Position numbers and translations under genes: made by a program. A DNA stretch of 64,000 bases. Source: Sulfidibacter corallicola. Lineage in GTDB: Bacteria > Acidobacteriota > Holophagae > Acanthopleuribacterales > Acanthopleuribacteraceae. A model generated the notes under the pieces. That model did not search any database and had not been told where the DNA came from. It worked only from the letters and a program-made list of their open reading frames with translations. Shown here piece by piece: positions 19,106-27,891 of this stretch. Each line of letters starts with the position of its first letter. Positions within the stretch are counted from its first letter, which is position 1. Location: positions 4,985,001 to 5,049,000 of the forward strand of contig NZ_CP071793.1 in assembly GCF_017498545.1 (NCBI RefSeq), in the 5' to 3' direction.

Positions 19106-20932
19106 TTATTTAAGTCTCAGGTTTTTGATCTCGGTACTCTGGCCCGCTTGATCGACGACCCTTACCGTCCATGGCCCGCTCGAATCGGGGTCGTTCAGCA
19201 CGATCCAGCGGCGATCGGGGTCGTAATCGCTTTCCACTTCGCCCGACGTGTCGGTGACCCGAATTCGTTCATTGTCGATGCCGCTGCCCTCGTCGCGAAC
19301 GGGAATGACGATGCGTTTTCCCACGAAGTATTTGTGCACTTTGGGTTTCAGAATGACGGGAGGGCTGATGTCGCGCGCCAGGACGAGCGGGGTCAGATAG
19401 GGAACTTTGGCGCGGCGTGGAGATTCGGGCTTCCACTCGTTCCAATGTCTCCATTTCTTTTTGACGGCCGACCACCCGTAAAGCCCCAGGTCCGGTGCCT
19501 GATTGGAAACCGAGCCGCTCGCCTCGACGAACAGGCCCTTGGTGGGCCAGCCGTGCCTTCCGAAGCGCAGGACCGGGCTTTTGTACTCCAAAACGCCGGT
19601 CATGACTTTGGGGTCGGCCGGCTCCAAAATGACGGCCGTGGGTGGCAGCCCCACTAGTTTGATACCCTTGAGATGGAAGGGGCCGATCTTGTACTCCCAA
19701 TCGCTTTGATCGGGCAGGCAGCCGACCACGCGCTTGAGTCGGCCGGCGTTGGTCCGCCATACGACGTCGTGTGCGGGCTTGCCCGCCTTGAATTCGGTCC
19801 AGAAAGGGACTCCTTTCTCGAGACCTTCCATTTTTTGGGGAAGAAAAAGGGTCCCCTCGGTTTCGTGGGACACCAGTCCCAATCGGTCGCGAATCAAGCT
19901 GGCGCCGAGCGTCGTGGGTAGTACCGGCTGCGGCTCCCTGGGTGCGGGCAACACCGCGGCCTCGGGATCCAGACGCTTGGTGAAGGTTCGATTCTGACCC
20001 TCCAAATCTTGGATTTCGATGGCCAAGGTGGCGGGCGCCTGGATGTCGGCGATGCCCTCGATCTCTAGAAACGGCATGGTTCCCACCGATTCGGTGCGAC
20101 CGTCGAAGCAATAGAAAAAGGTGGTGGGTCCAAAACCGGAGTGATAGGGGTCCAATACCAAGCCGGCATCGCGCTGGTGGTTGAAGTCGATGAATTTCGG
20201 TTGCCAATGGGCGAGGGTCTTGCCTTCGAAGGTGATTCGGATGGCCGATGGCGCCAGCTTGCTGCCTCGCGGTCCCTTGAGGAAGGCCTCCACGTGGATA
20301 CCGACTTGGCCTCGGGCCTGGATGGTCTTCCGTCCGGGCTCGGCGACAAAGGGGCCGACATCGCCGTTGACGCGGGCCGCGTCGTTCAGCGGCACCAGGC
20401 GAACCCTGCCGAGCGCCGCTTCGGTGTCGAAGGTCAGGGCGGGAAAGTCGAGATAGGTGGGATTGAGTGGGCGGTTGTCTTCGTCGCGCACCTCGAAATG
20501 TAGGTGCGGCAGGCCCGCGCCACTCTCCCCCGACCAGGCGATGATATCCCCGGTCTGGACGGGTTGGTTCAACTGCAGGGTCCCGAATCGCTTGGTGGGA
20601 TCTTTCCCCTTTTTGCGGATCGCGGCGGCGACCTTGGGACCGAACGCCGCCAAGTGGGCGTAGACGGTGGTTTTTTTATCGGGATGCCGAACGTAGATCA
20701 CCAACCCGTATCCTCGACGGGTCGCACGAACCTGAACCACCCTACCGGCCTTGGCGGGTCGTATTTCGGCGCCTTCCACGCCGCCGGTGGAAAAGTCGAA
20801 ACCCATGTGGAAGCGCTGCCCGCGGTATTCTCCAAAGGTCCCGGTGACGCCGTGATGGGTGTTCACCGGCCATTGCCATTCGGTGGCGGAAAGTGAGCCG
20901 AGGCAAAGACACCATAACAACAAAGGTTTCAT
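19106..20932 (-). CDS. Secreted M23 family metallopeptidase, 608 aa
   Basis: A signal peptide (about 1-16, LLLWCLCLGSLSA) is followed by an M23/LytM domain (about 20-165). The zinc ligands are in RFHMGFD (His42, Asp46) and in GLPHLHFEV. M23 enzymes cut peptidoglycan cross-bridges or serve as inactive LytM regulators; the ligand set here looks complete. The long C-terminal 430 residues are beta-rich, with Ig-like stretches, and end in a domain on charged DSSGPWTVRVVDQAGQ, probably for substrate binding in the periplasm. Start ATG at 20932 with TGGAGG upstream. Confidence 0.9.
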   Translation of the reverse strand: MKPLLLWCLCLGSLSATEWQWPVNTHHGVTGTFGEYRGQRFHMGFDFSTGGVEGAEIRPAKAGRVVQVRATRRGYGLVIYVRHPDKKTTVYAHLAAFGPKVAAAIRKKGKDPTKRFGTLQLNQPVQTGDIIAWSGESGAGLPHLHFEVRDEDNRPLNPTYLDFPALTFDTEAALGRVRLVPLNDAARVNGDVGPFVAEPGRKTIQARGQVGIHVEAFLKGPRGSKLAPSAIRITFEGKTLAHWQPKFIDFNHQRDAGLVLDPYHSGFGPTTFFYCFDGRTESVGTMPFLEIEGIADIQAPATLAIEIQDLEGQNRTFTKRLDPEAAVLPAPREPQPVLPTTLGASLIRDRLGLVSHETEGTLFLPQKMEGLEKGVPFWTEFKAGKPAHDVVWRTNAGRLKRVVGCLPDQSDWEYKIGPFHLKGIKLVGLPPTAVILEPADPKVMTGVLEYKSPVLRFGRHGWPTKGLFVEASGSVSNQAPDLGLYGWSAVKKKWRHWNEWKPESPRRAKVPYLTPLVLARDISPPVILKPKVHKYFVGKRIVIPVRDEGSGIDNERIRVTDTSGEVESDYDPDRRWIVLNDPDSSGPWTVRVVDQAGQSTEIKNLRLK

Positions 20933-21172
20933 CCGGGTCCTCCAGGCGAAAAAGGGAGCGGTCTGGGCTGGGGTTATGCTGAATAGGTTCGCAAGCTTCA
21001 AAACCTTACCAAAAAATGAAGAATTTTCGCTATAGAGGTTCGGTATCTCGCTGCAGGCTCACCTGACGAAAAAACCGCGACGAGAAACGAATGCGACTCG
21101 GTACGTCGATTTTCTCCGGGTCGTCGGTGCGCGACCGATCGTCCGATGCTCGTTGATTCGACCCAAAACCAC

Positions 21173-22471
21173 CTACATGATGCCGAACATGACCATCAAC
21201 AAGGCGGTGAAGTTCCATAGCGCGTGAACCCAAATACTGATCAACAGATTTGCCGAACGATAATAGATGATGGCCAAGCCGCAACCGATGGCGAATATCT
21301 GCGGCCAGGCCGGTAACGGGTGCATCAACATGAACAGCAGGCTGCTGGTCAGAATCGCGATCCAGGGCTTGGTGTTGCCCAGCAGGAGACGGAAGATGAG
21401 CCCGCGGAACAGGATTTCCTCGAAACAGGGAACCACCACGCACAAGAACACGATCAAGACACTGCCCATGATCGGATCCTCGATGATCGCACGGTTTTGT
21501 GTATTGTCGATCACGTTGGGAAAGGGCCAGATTCGCTCGATCAGGATCGAGGCGGTGTACGAGGCGTAGAGCACCGCCAATCCGCCCAGGATCTGGAACA
21601 GATTCATCCATTTCATTTGGAGGTTGCCGAGCCCGAGCGAGTCCATCATGGGGAATCGGCTGGAGTGGAAAAAGATACGCTTGGCCAGAATCAAACCGAT
21701 CGCCATCGCCGGCAGGTAGGAGACGATGCGCCGGAGAATACCCGGTTGGCCGGGCAACGCGAATTCCGCGGCGAAGGAGATCGCCAGGTAGGCCAGCAGG
21801 TACCAGCCGTAGAACGGGAACAGGTGCTCCACCGGCAGGTAGAGCGGCTTGAGTTTGAAGAACTCCTTCCCTTCCAGCTTGAGATACCGCTGCGAAAAAT
21901 ACATGCTGAGCAGCAGGCCCCAGCCGAATACGGCGAACACCTCGATCAGCCATTGGATCTGGGTGTAGCCGCGAGCCTGGTTCTCGTGATGGCGAATCTG
22001 CACGAGCATCTCCGCCGATTCGCGCTCTTTGTTCAGAATCTCGTAGGCACCCAGCGCCAACTGGGCGTCGATCCAATCCTTGACCGATACGGAATCCCAA
22101 TTGTCCGGTGGATCGGGCCTGGCCAGCATCACGAAGCGCAGCAGCTCGCCCCTCGGGTGCCGTTCCATTTTGGAGAGAACCTGCAGCGCTTCTTCCTGCC
22201 GGCCTTCGTGGAAATAGATGAAGCCTACCGGTACCGCGATCTGGGGGTCGTACTCGCTGCGTTCCAAAGCCGACTCCAAAACCGGTTTGAGGGTCTTGAA
22301 ATCCTGCAGTTCCGCGGTCTTGTACATCAAGTACTGGGTAATCAGGGCGTCGCGGCGGCGACTCAGCCGATCCGCCGTGGACGAGGCTTCGGGCAGGCTC
22401 AGGAAATAGGCGGAGACCGCCGTGACGACCGCTGCAACGAAAATGAGAACGGAAAACCGATGACCGGTCAT
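21173..22471 (-). CDS. CPBP family intramembrane glutamic endopeptidase
   Basis: 432 aa. One N-terminal membrane segment and an about 130-residue helical, TPR-like region (with SEYDPQIAVPVGFIYFHEGR) precede a polytopic domain. The CPBP motifs are present: EEILFRG, FMLMHP and WVHALWN. The family includes CAAX-type prenyl proteases and bacteriocin-immunity proteins. Its start overlaps the stop of the upstream kinase gene by four bases (ATGA), so kinase and protease are co-translated; substrate unknown. Confidence 0.92.
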   Translation of the reverse strand: MTGHRFSVLIFVAAVVTAVSAYFLSLPEASSTADRLSRRRDALITQYLMYKTAELQDFKTLKPVLESALERSEYDPQIAVPVGFIYFHEGRQEEALQVLSKMERHPRGELLRFVMLARPDPPDNWDSVSVKDWIDAQLALGAYEILNKERESAEMLVQIRHHENQARGYTQIQWLIEVFAVFGWGLLLSMYFSQRYLKLEGKEFFKLKPLYLPVEHLFPFYGWYLLAYLAISFAAEFALPGQPGILRRIVSYLPAMAIGLILAKRIFFHSSRFPMMDSLGLGNLQMKWMNLFQILGGLAVLYASYTASILIERIWPFPNVIDNTQNRAIIEDPIMGSVLIVFLCVVVPCFEEILFRGLIFRLLLGNTKPWIAILTSSLLFMLMHPLPAWPQIFAIGCGLAIIYYRSANLLISIWVHALWNFTALLMVMFGIM

Positions 22472-23355
22472 TCAGTCGCCTTCTCCCTCGCCTCCTGAAT
22501 CGCTTCGTAGAGCGCGCGCGAACTGGGATAACGGGCAACCATGTCCTTGTTCAAACACTTGATCACGATCTGGCACAGTTCCATGGGAAGGTCGGGTCGC
22601 AACAACTCGAGGCTGATGGGCGTGGCGGTCAGAATTTTGGAAATCGTGGCGAAGGCGTTGGAGGCGTGGAAGGGATTTTTACCCGAGAGCAACTCGTACA
22701 TGACGATACCCAGCGAGAAGATATCGGTGCGCTTGTCCAGCGGCTCCCCGCTGGCCTGTTCCGGTGACATGTAACCGGCACTGCCGATGACCATGCCGGC
22801 CATGGTCTGGAAACTGTCGTCGTGTCCGCCGTCGGTCTTGTCGAGGAACTTCACCAAGCCGAAATCGAGCACCTTGGGATGTCCCTTGCGATCCAGCTTC
22901 AGGTTGTCGGGTTTGATGTCGCGATGGGCCAAGTTCTTCTCGTGGGCGAAGGCGATTCCCTCGATGACGGGCAGCATCAGCTTGTAGAACAAATCGAGCG
23001 GAATGCCTTCGGGGTGGTGTTGAATGATATCCGAATACTCCTGGCCCTCCACGTATTCCATCGCCAGATAGTAGGCGCCCTCGAACTCGTCGGCCTCGTA
23101 GATACGGGCCAGGGCCGGGTGTTCCAAAATGCGGGCCGCTTGAAGTTCGCGAAGAAAGCGGGCCTTTTTTTCTTTGGTGAGAAGAAAGTTGTTTTGGAGA
23201 ATTTTTAGCGCAAGTTTTCGATCGTTCTTGATGTCGTAAGCTTCATAGACCACACCGGTATTACCGCCGCCGATGCGGTTGAGGAGCTGGTAATGCGCAA
23301 AGGTTGTCCCCATCATAATCAAAACCCAACGAGAAGGCTTTGGCGAAATGAACAT
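22468..23355 (-). CDS. Hanks-type serine/threonine protein kinase, 295 aa
   Basis: A complete kinase domain and almost nothing else: glycine loop RIGGGNTGVVYEA, LALKIL lysine, catalytic AHRDIKPDN, VLDFGLVKF and SAGYMSPEQ. No transmembrane or sensor domain is present, so it is soluble. ATG 23355 has AAAGG upstream; an alternative start at 23316 (MMGTTFAHY) is nearer the kinase fold. It is coupled by a 4-base overlap to the CPBP protease gene, which may be its partner or target. Confidence 0.95.
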   Translation of the reverse strand: MFISPKPSRWVLIMMGTTFAHYQLLNRIGGGNTGVVYEAYDIKNDRKLALKILQNNFLLTKEKKARFLRELQAARILEHPALARIYEADEFEGAYYLAMEYVEGQEYSDIIQHHPEGIPLDLFYKLMLPVIEGIAFAHEKNLAHRDIKPDNLKLDRKGHPKVLDFGLVKFLDKTDGGHDDSFQTMAGMVIGSAGYMSPEQASGEPLDKRTDIFSLGIVMYELLSGKNPFHASNAFATISKILTATPISLELLRPDLPMELCQIVIKCLNKDMVARYPSSRALYEAIQEAREKATE

Positions 23356-23433
23356 GAAACGCCTTTGGTCATTCTACATGATCCCCTAGCATCATTTTTG
23401 GCAAAGGCGGGTTTTTTTACAGGATCGCATGGG

Positions 23434-24153
23434 TCACGGGTGAATCGACGGTTCGTTTTTGGTCACGCGCGTCAACAGAAAGGCGCGAATGTCGGCCGCC
23501 TGTCCATCGGTCAACGGAGTGGTGGGATCGATGCGCTCGAGCCACATACTCTTGATTTTGGCGGTGCTGATCGCATCGCGGCGCATGGCGGGACCGATGA
23601 CCAGGCCGTCGATCTCGAAACCTTCGCCAAACAGATGGCAGGCGTCGCAACCGCGCACGTAGAGCTGGCCGCCGTTTTCGGGGTCACCGTCGTCGGGATC
23701 GGGTTGGTCGTTGCGCGGTGCACCGGCGTCGCTCCAGGCTTCCAGGTAGGCCTTTTCGCGTTCGGTGACCTGGGTGCCGTAATCCAGGGGCATCTGCCGC
23801 GGCATCGAGGTATCGTCGAAAAAGGTCACCGGCTGATCGAGAATTCCCTCGTAGATCCAGCGGCCGATGGCATCCGCACCGCGAATCACCGTGCCGTCGA
23901 CGATGGCGGTATCGTAGACCGTCAGGTCGAGATCCGTGACGATGTCGTTGGGGGCGACCTCGGGTTTGGGGTAGGCGTGGCAGTAGCCGCACTTGAGCGT
24001 GACGAGTTCGCCGATGCCGTTTTCCCAGGTGGGTTCACCCTGAATCACGATCTCCACCGGTGGGTCCTCACCCAGGGTGTCGGCCTCCGAGCAGGCAACG
24101 GTGGCCAGGGCAACGATCAGGGCTCCCGCAAAAAGAACGCAACTCCTGTACAT
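23434..24153 (-). CDS. Diheme c-type cytochrome lipoprotein
   Basis: 239 aa. The signal sequence ends in a lipobox ALATVACS, giving a lipid-anchored Cys21. There are two heme-binding CxxCH motifs, CGYCH (about 55-59) and CDACH (about 168-172), and a methionine-rich stretch SMPRQMPLDYG that could provide an axial ligand. It would be an exported electron carrier or sensor. It is second after a beta-barrel gene 8 bp upstream, so the two form one operon. Confidence 0.9.
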   Translation of the reverse strand: MYRSCVLFAGALIVALATVACSEADTLGEDPPVEIVIQGEPTWENGIGELVTLKCGYCHAYPKPEVAPNDIVTDLDLTVYDTAIVDGTVIRGADAIGRWIYEGILDQPVTFFDDTSMPRQMPLDYGTQVTEREKAYLEAWSDAGAPRNDQPDPDDGDPENGGQLYVRGCDACHLFGEGFEIDGLVIGPAMRRDAISTAKIKSMWLERIDPTTPLTDGQAADIRAFLLTRVTKNEPSIHP

Positions 24154-24161
24154 GCAACCTC

Positions 24162-24890
24162 CTAAAATCGGTAGCCCACGCTGAGCACCAGGTTTCTCAA
24201 AAAATCGTCCGTCGCGTTCTGTTCCAGGTTGACGAACAGAGCACCTCTGCGCCAGGTGACGCCGAGCCCACCGTAATAGGTATCTTCCTCGTGGCGCAGG
24301 ATCGCACCATCCACTTCCACATCGAGGCGGGTTTCGATATCGTTCACACCGAGAAAACCGTAGTATTCGAAATCCTTCCAGATGCGCCCCACGCTGAGGT
24401 CGACTCCCTGGTTCTGGAAATCGAAGAGATCGGTGACGTCCGGTTCGGTCACCGGCCCTTCCACATCCCCGTCGCTGTAGCTGGCACGCAGGGCGAAGTG
24501 GGTTTTGGCCAATGTGAAGCGGTAGCCCAGTTCCAGGGAGATGAATTCGGCCTCGTAATCTTGGAATTCGATTCCCGGCGCATAGGCGGCACCGAGGTGC
24601 AGGCCCGAGGCCAGCAAATAGCGGCCGCGAAACTTGGGCACCAGGTTGGGGGGATCGATCGGTTCGTCCTTGCGACCGACTCGCGTGTCGATGCTGGGTT
24701 GCGGGTATAGGTCCAGCACCAGTTCGAGGGCGCGCTTATCGGGTTTGGTGGGCGCACCGGCGGGTCGGAAATCCAGCAAATAGGCGTTGATGGCCTGAAG
24801 CCGGCCCGATTGTTCCTGGAAGGTGGTGTCTCCCCAGGCGAGGGCGGGAAGGCTGAACAAAAGGACGATGATGAAACGGAACCCGGTCAT
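24162..24890 (-). CDS. Outer-membrane beta-barrel protein, 242 aa
   Basis: A signal peptide (MTGFRFIIVLLFSLPALAWG) is followed by alternating strands typical of a barrel (YLLASGLHLGAAYAPG, AEFISLELGYRF, THFALRASYSD). The last residue is Phe after SVGYRF, the classical BAM signal. The ATG at 24890 has GGGAGGAGG upstream. It lies directly before the diheme lipoprotein gene and probably forms a complex or a coupled surface pair with it (inference from context). Confidence 0.8.
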   Translation of the reverse strand: MTGFRFIIVLLFSLPALAWGDTTFQEQSGRLQAINAYLLDFRPAGAPTKPDKRALELVLDLYPQPSIDTRVGRKDEPIDPPNLVPKFRGRYLLASGLHLGAAYAPGIEFQDYEAEFISLELGYRFTLAKTHFALRASYSDGDVEGPVTEPDVTDLFDFQNQGVDLSVGRIWKDFEYYGFLGVNDIETRLDVEVDGAILRHEEDTYYGGLGVTWRRGALFVNLEQNATDDFLRNLVLSVGYRF

Positions 24891-25118
24891 GGGTAAAACC
24901 TCCTCCCGAAACGCACGCACGTTTCCATGCGGCGGTGGGGGTTGTGGTTCTGAGGACAGTCGAAACGCTCCGGCGATGTAATCGAACCGCAAGGAAAAGC
25001 GAGGGTTGGGATAGAGGGAATGCGAGGCCATTGTAACCGGAAACGTGGGGCCGGGCGAGTCCCGTCCGGAAAAAAAGAACATCTTCGGGGTAAAAATGGC
25101 GATTGGTGACAAGAGGTC

Positions 25119-25148
25119 CAAAAAAGAAAAGGCCCCGGAAAGGGGCCT
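25119..25148 (-). terminator. Minus-strand intrinsic terminator without an assigned gene
   Basis: On the minus strand, AGGCCCC and GGGGCCT (stem 25130-25136 with 25142-25148) are followed by a T-run with one C, about ten bases long. No minus-strand gene ends just before it; the next minus-strand gene upstream, at 26670, ends about 1.5 kb away and a plus-strand gene lies between. Confidence 0.75.
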
Positions 25149-25457
25149 CGAGAGTTTAAGGGATGTCACCTCACATCGCGAGAGGCTTGATCAATGGAGC
25201 GATTCAACTAGCAGTCAAATGAACGAAAAAACAGTTACCCGAAACAAGAAGATGGTCCTGATGGTAACCACATCGAGTCGGCCCGAAAAGGGTTGGCTCC
25301 CGATGCGATACAGGGGGTATCATGCAATATCCAGGCCTGAAAAACGCGATGTTTCCTGGTCGCGAGACACGTTTTCAAGTGGCTTGGTTTCATGGAGTTA
25401 AACAAACCCCCCGGGGTTCCGCGAGAATTCTCCGACTTGGACACGCCCGTGCGTTGC

Positions 25458-25463
25458 TATAAT
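25458..25463 (+). promoter_or_regulatory. -10 box TATAAT upstream of the CinA-domain gene
   Basis: A perfect TATAAT lies 239 bases before the TTG start at 25702. The nearest -35-like box, TTGGAC (25437-25442), has a short 15-bp spacer, so the promoter is only probable. Confidence 0.5.
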
Positions 25464-25701
25464 TCCCTTTCGATTCTCATCCAGCCCCTGGCGTTGCGAT
25501 CCGGGGTGTGTCGCAAGCCCGATGGCCGTGACCGACGCCCCCATTTCTCGCGGTCCGCCTCCGGACCCGCCTGCGGAATTCGGTGTTGCGCGCCTCGATC
25601 GATTCACTTCCTCGTTCCTTCCTCGGTTCTCGACACCAACCCACTGCGTCGACCTGCCCGATCCAGCCGGCGACCCAACCTGTTTTTCATCGGAGCGTCC
25701 C

Positions 25702-26454
25702 TTGATTTCCATTCTCATCATCGGTAACGAAATCCTTTCGGCCCAAATCGAGGAAACCAATCTCAAGCACATGCTTCGCGAACTGGCGATCGCGGGATAC
25801 GCCGTAGACGAGGTTCGCATGGTGCGCGACGACCGCGAGGTGATTGCGGCCGCCATTCGCGAATTGAGTCGAAACAGTCGCTACGTGATCAGCTCCGGCG
25901 GCGTGGGTCCCACCCATGACGACGTGACCCTGGAAGCCTATGGGGAGGCGTTCGGCAGCGAACTGTACCTGCATCCGGATTTGGAAGCGGGGATTCGCAA
26001 GTACTACGGCGATCGCATCACCGCGGCGGCGCTGAGGCTGGCGCGCGTACCGCGCAACACCGAGCTGGTTTACGCGGGCAGCAGCAAGTGGCCCATCATC
26101 AAGGTGGAAAACTGCTTCGTGTTGCCGGGCCTGCCCGAGATCTTCGTGAAAAAACTGGAGGGCGTGATTCAGGTGCTGCCGTCGGTGCCGCGCCGCTACT
26201 ACGCCGAGCTGCTCACTTCTGCCGAGGAAGGGGTTTTTGCCGGTGAACTGCATGCCTTCCAGGCTCAGTTTCCACAGATCGAAATCGGCTCCTATCCGCG
26301 CTTCGACCAAAGCCATCACGCGGCCAAGGTCACCCTCAAGGGGAACGACGTGGAAGCCTTGGATCGGCTGTTCAACCTGCTGACGAAGTACTTCACCCGG
26401 TCCCAGAGTCTGGTGGCCTCGAGCGCTCCGGAACCCTATCGACCCAACAATTGA
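25702..26454 (+). CDS. CinA/MoaB-type molybdopterin-binding domain protein, 250 aa
   Basis: The N-terminal domain matches the MoCF/CinA fold: ILIIGNEILSAQIEETN, SSGGVGPTHDDVT and VLPGLPEIF. It lacks the C-terminal pyrazine/nicotinamide deamidase part, so it is the single-domain CinA-like type. These proteins act on cofactor pyrophosphates, or in molybdopterin chemistry when gathered with Moa genes, which are absent here. The start is TTG at 25702 with GGAG upstream; longer frames are not conserved. Confidence 0.85.
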   Translation: MISILIIGNEILSAQIEETNLKHMLRELAIAGYAVDEVRMVRDDREVIAAAIRELSRNSRYVISSGGVGPTHDDVTLEAYGEAFGSELYLHPDLEAGIRKYYGDRITAAALRLARVPRNTELVYAGSSKWPIIKVENCFVLPGLPEIFVKKLEGVIQVLPSVPRRYYAELLTSAEEGVFAGELHAFQAQFPQIEIGSYPRFDQSHHAAKVTLKGNDVEALDRLFNLLTKYFTRSQSLVASSAPEPYRPNN

Positions 26455-26669
26455 GCGTCGATCCGGAAACGGAAATACACCAATTGGGAAACACCCTTGG
26501 AATACGGACGATATCCGTCAACCGGGACGTTTCGACCGGATGACAATCGCCGCCTTGCCGGACCCGGGCCGTTCGCGCGGCCATGCGCGAGACGGGTATC
26601 GGTGACGTGCGCGAAAGGCCGCGAAGTGCGAGCGAGTCGTGGCTGTCCGATACCCGGCATCGAGATCGT

Positions 26670-26882
26670 TCAGGTGGATTGATCGATGGGCTTGCCGAGA
26701 TAGCGCCGGTAGGTTTTCTTGCCGGGGTATTTGAACTCCTCGGCAAGGTTCTCTTCCTTGCTGTGGTCGAAATCTCGATCCAGTCCAATGGCGAACCACA
26801 GGCGAAATGCCAAGCCCATGTACCAAAACGCCGCTTTGATGCGGTAGACCAACCAACCGAAAATAAACCGGACGTAGTTCAA
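26670..26882 (-). CDS. Small aromatic-rich protein, 70 aa
   Basis: A 36-residue hydrophobic/amphipathic start with many aromatics (NYVRFIFGWLVY ... AFWYMGLAFRLWFA) is followed by an acidic-then-basic tail. The TTG start at 26882 has AGGGAGAA upstream. It lies 44 bp after tatA in the same direction. It does not look like TatB or TatC. Family not recognised. Confidence 0.65.
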   Translation of the reverse strand: MNYVRFIFGWLVYRIKAAFWYMGLAFRLWFAIGLDRDFDHSKEENLAEEFKYPGKKTYRRYLGKPIDQST

Positions 26883-26926
26883 GTTAGATTCTCCCTGAAT
26901 CGCCGGGGGCTGTCAGGAGATTCCCT

Positions 26927-27142
26927 TTACCCCGCTTCCTCTTCTTTTTTGGGTTGTGATTCGCCGGATTCCAGGTTTTGAGGCTCTTCTTTTCCCGAGA
27001 TGGCGTCTTTGAAATTGCGAATGCCCGAACCGAGGCCCGACCCCAGTTGTGGCAACTTCTTGGCCCCGAACAAAATAAAAACCAGGGCAACGATCAACGC
27101 GATTTCCCAGGGTCCGAGAAACGCTAAATGCATTGAGGGCAT
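26927..27142 (-). CDS. tatA: TatA, twin-arginine translocase subunit
   Basis: 71 aa. An N-terminal membrane helix (PWEIALIVALVFILFG) and a hinge lead to the amphipathic helix AKKLPQLGSGLGSGIRNF and an acidic tail, the TatA/E pattern. It forms the Tat pore that exports folded proteins. ATG 27142 is preceded by GGAGG; the earlier ATG at 27154 is less well placed. No tatB or tatC lies nearby. Confidence 0.93.
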   Translation of the reverse strand: MPSMHLAFLGPWEIALIVALVFILFGAKKLPQLGSGLGSGIRNFKDAISGKEEPQNLESGESQPKKEEEAG

Positions 27143-27228
27143 ACGATCCTCCATACTTCAACACGTCGCTAGTGTAACACAGCCACCTGGCTGTCGCGAC
27201 GTGTTCGAAACCGGATGAGGGGGGTGGC

Positions 27229-27846
27229 TCAGGCGATGACCGAACAGATCGGGCAGGCGTCCGGCGCATGTCCGCGGGCGGGGCAATACTCGCGCCCGAA
27301 GAAAATGATCTGAAGGTGCAGCCGGTTCCAACGATCGCGGGGGAACACCTGTTTCAGGTCCTTTTCAGTCTTGGTGACGCTCTTGCTCTGGGTCAATTTC
27401 CAGCGGTTGGCGAGTCGGTGAATGTGGGTGTCGACGGGAAAGGCCGGAACGCCGAAGGCCTGGGCCATGACGACCGAGGCGGTCTTGTGACCGACCCCCG
27501 GCAGGGCTTCGAGATCTTCGAAACTTTGGGGAACCCGGCCGCCGTGTTTGTCCAGGAGAATGTGCGACAGGTCCCAGATCGCCTGGGCCTTGCGCTCCGA
27601 CAAGCCGCAGGGCCGAATGATTTCGCGAATCGCCTCGGGACTGATCCCAATCATCTTTTGCGGGGTATCCGCCTTGGCGAACAGGTGCGGCGTGACCTTG
27701 TTGACGCGCACGTCGGTGCACTGGGCCGACAACAAAACGGCGATCAGCAGCGTGTAGGGATCCTGGTGATCCAGGGGAATGGGGACTTCCGGGTAGAGTT
27801 CTTCCAGCTTGGCCATGACGAACCTGGCCCGCTCTTGCTTTCTCAA
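27229..27846 (-). CDS. nth: Endonuclease III (Nth), base-excision DNA glycosylase/AP lyase
   Basis: 205 aa. The helix-hairpin-helix LPGVGHKTASVV contains catalytic Lys121, and Asp139 lies in PVDTHI. It removes oxidised pyrimidines and cuts AP sites. The C-terminal cluster region has Cys188, Cys198 and Cys201 in CPARGHAPDACPIC. The protein ends four residues later, so the fourth cysteine of the usual C-x6-C-x2-C-x5-C pattern is missing and the spacing differs. The TTG start at 27846 has AGGAAGG upstream. It sits downstream of the amidohydrolase-fold gene with a 45-bp gap. Confidence 0.95.
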   Translation of the reverse strand: MRKQERARFVMAKLEELYPEVPIPLDHQDPYTLLIAVLLSAQCTDVRVNKVTPHLFAKADTPQKMIGISPEAIREIIRPCGLSERKAQAIWDLSHILLDKHGGRVPQSFEDLEALPGVGHKTASVVMAQAFGVPAFPVDTHIHRLANRWKLTQSKSVTKTEKDLKQVFPRDRWNRLHLQIIFFGREYCPARGHAPDACPICSVIA

Positions 27847-27891
27847 GCCAACCTTCCTGGGTGCGGCGACGAGTCAGGTGGGAAAAGATAC

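Larger units (their letters stand above)
24891..25701. other. 811-bp gap holding an unassigned minus-strand terminator and a promoter
   Basis: No coding frame is supported. It contains a minus-strand terminator at 25119-25148 without a gene before it, and a plus-strand TATAAT at 25458. The stretch 25150-25450 between them may specify a small minus-strand RNA. Confidence 0.4.

Noticed and set aside
24470..24500. CTGGCACG inside the barrel gene resembling a -24 box
   Set aside because: No matching GC ten bases later and it lies within coding sequence.
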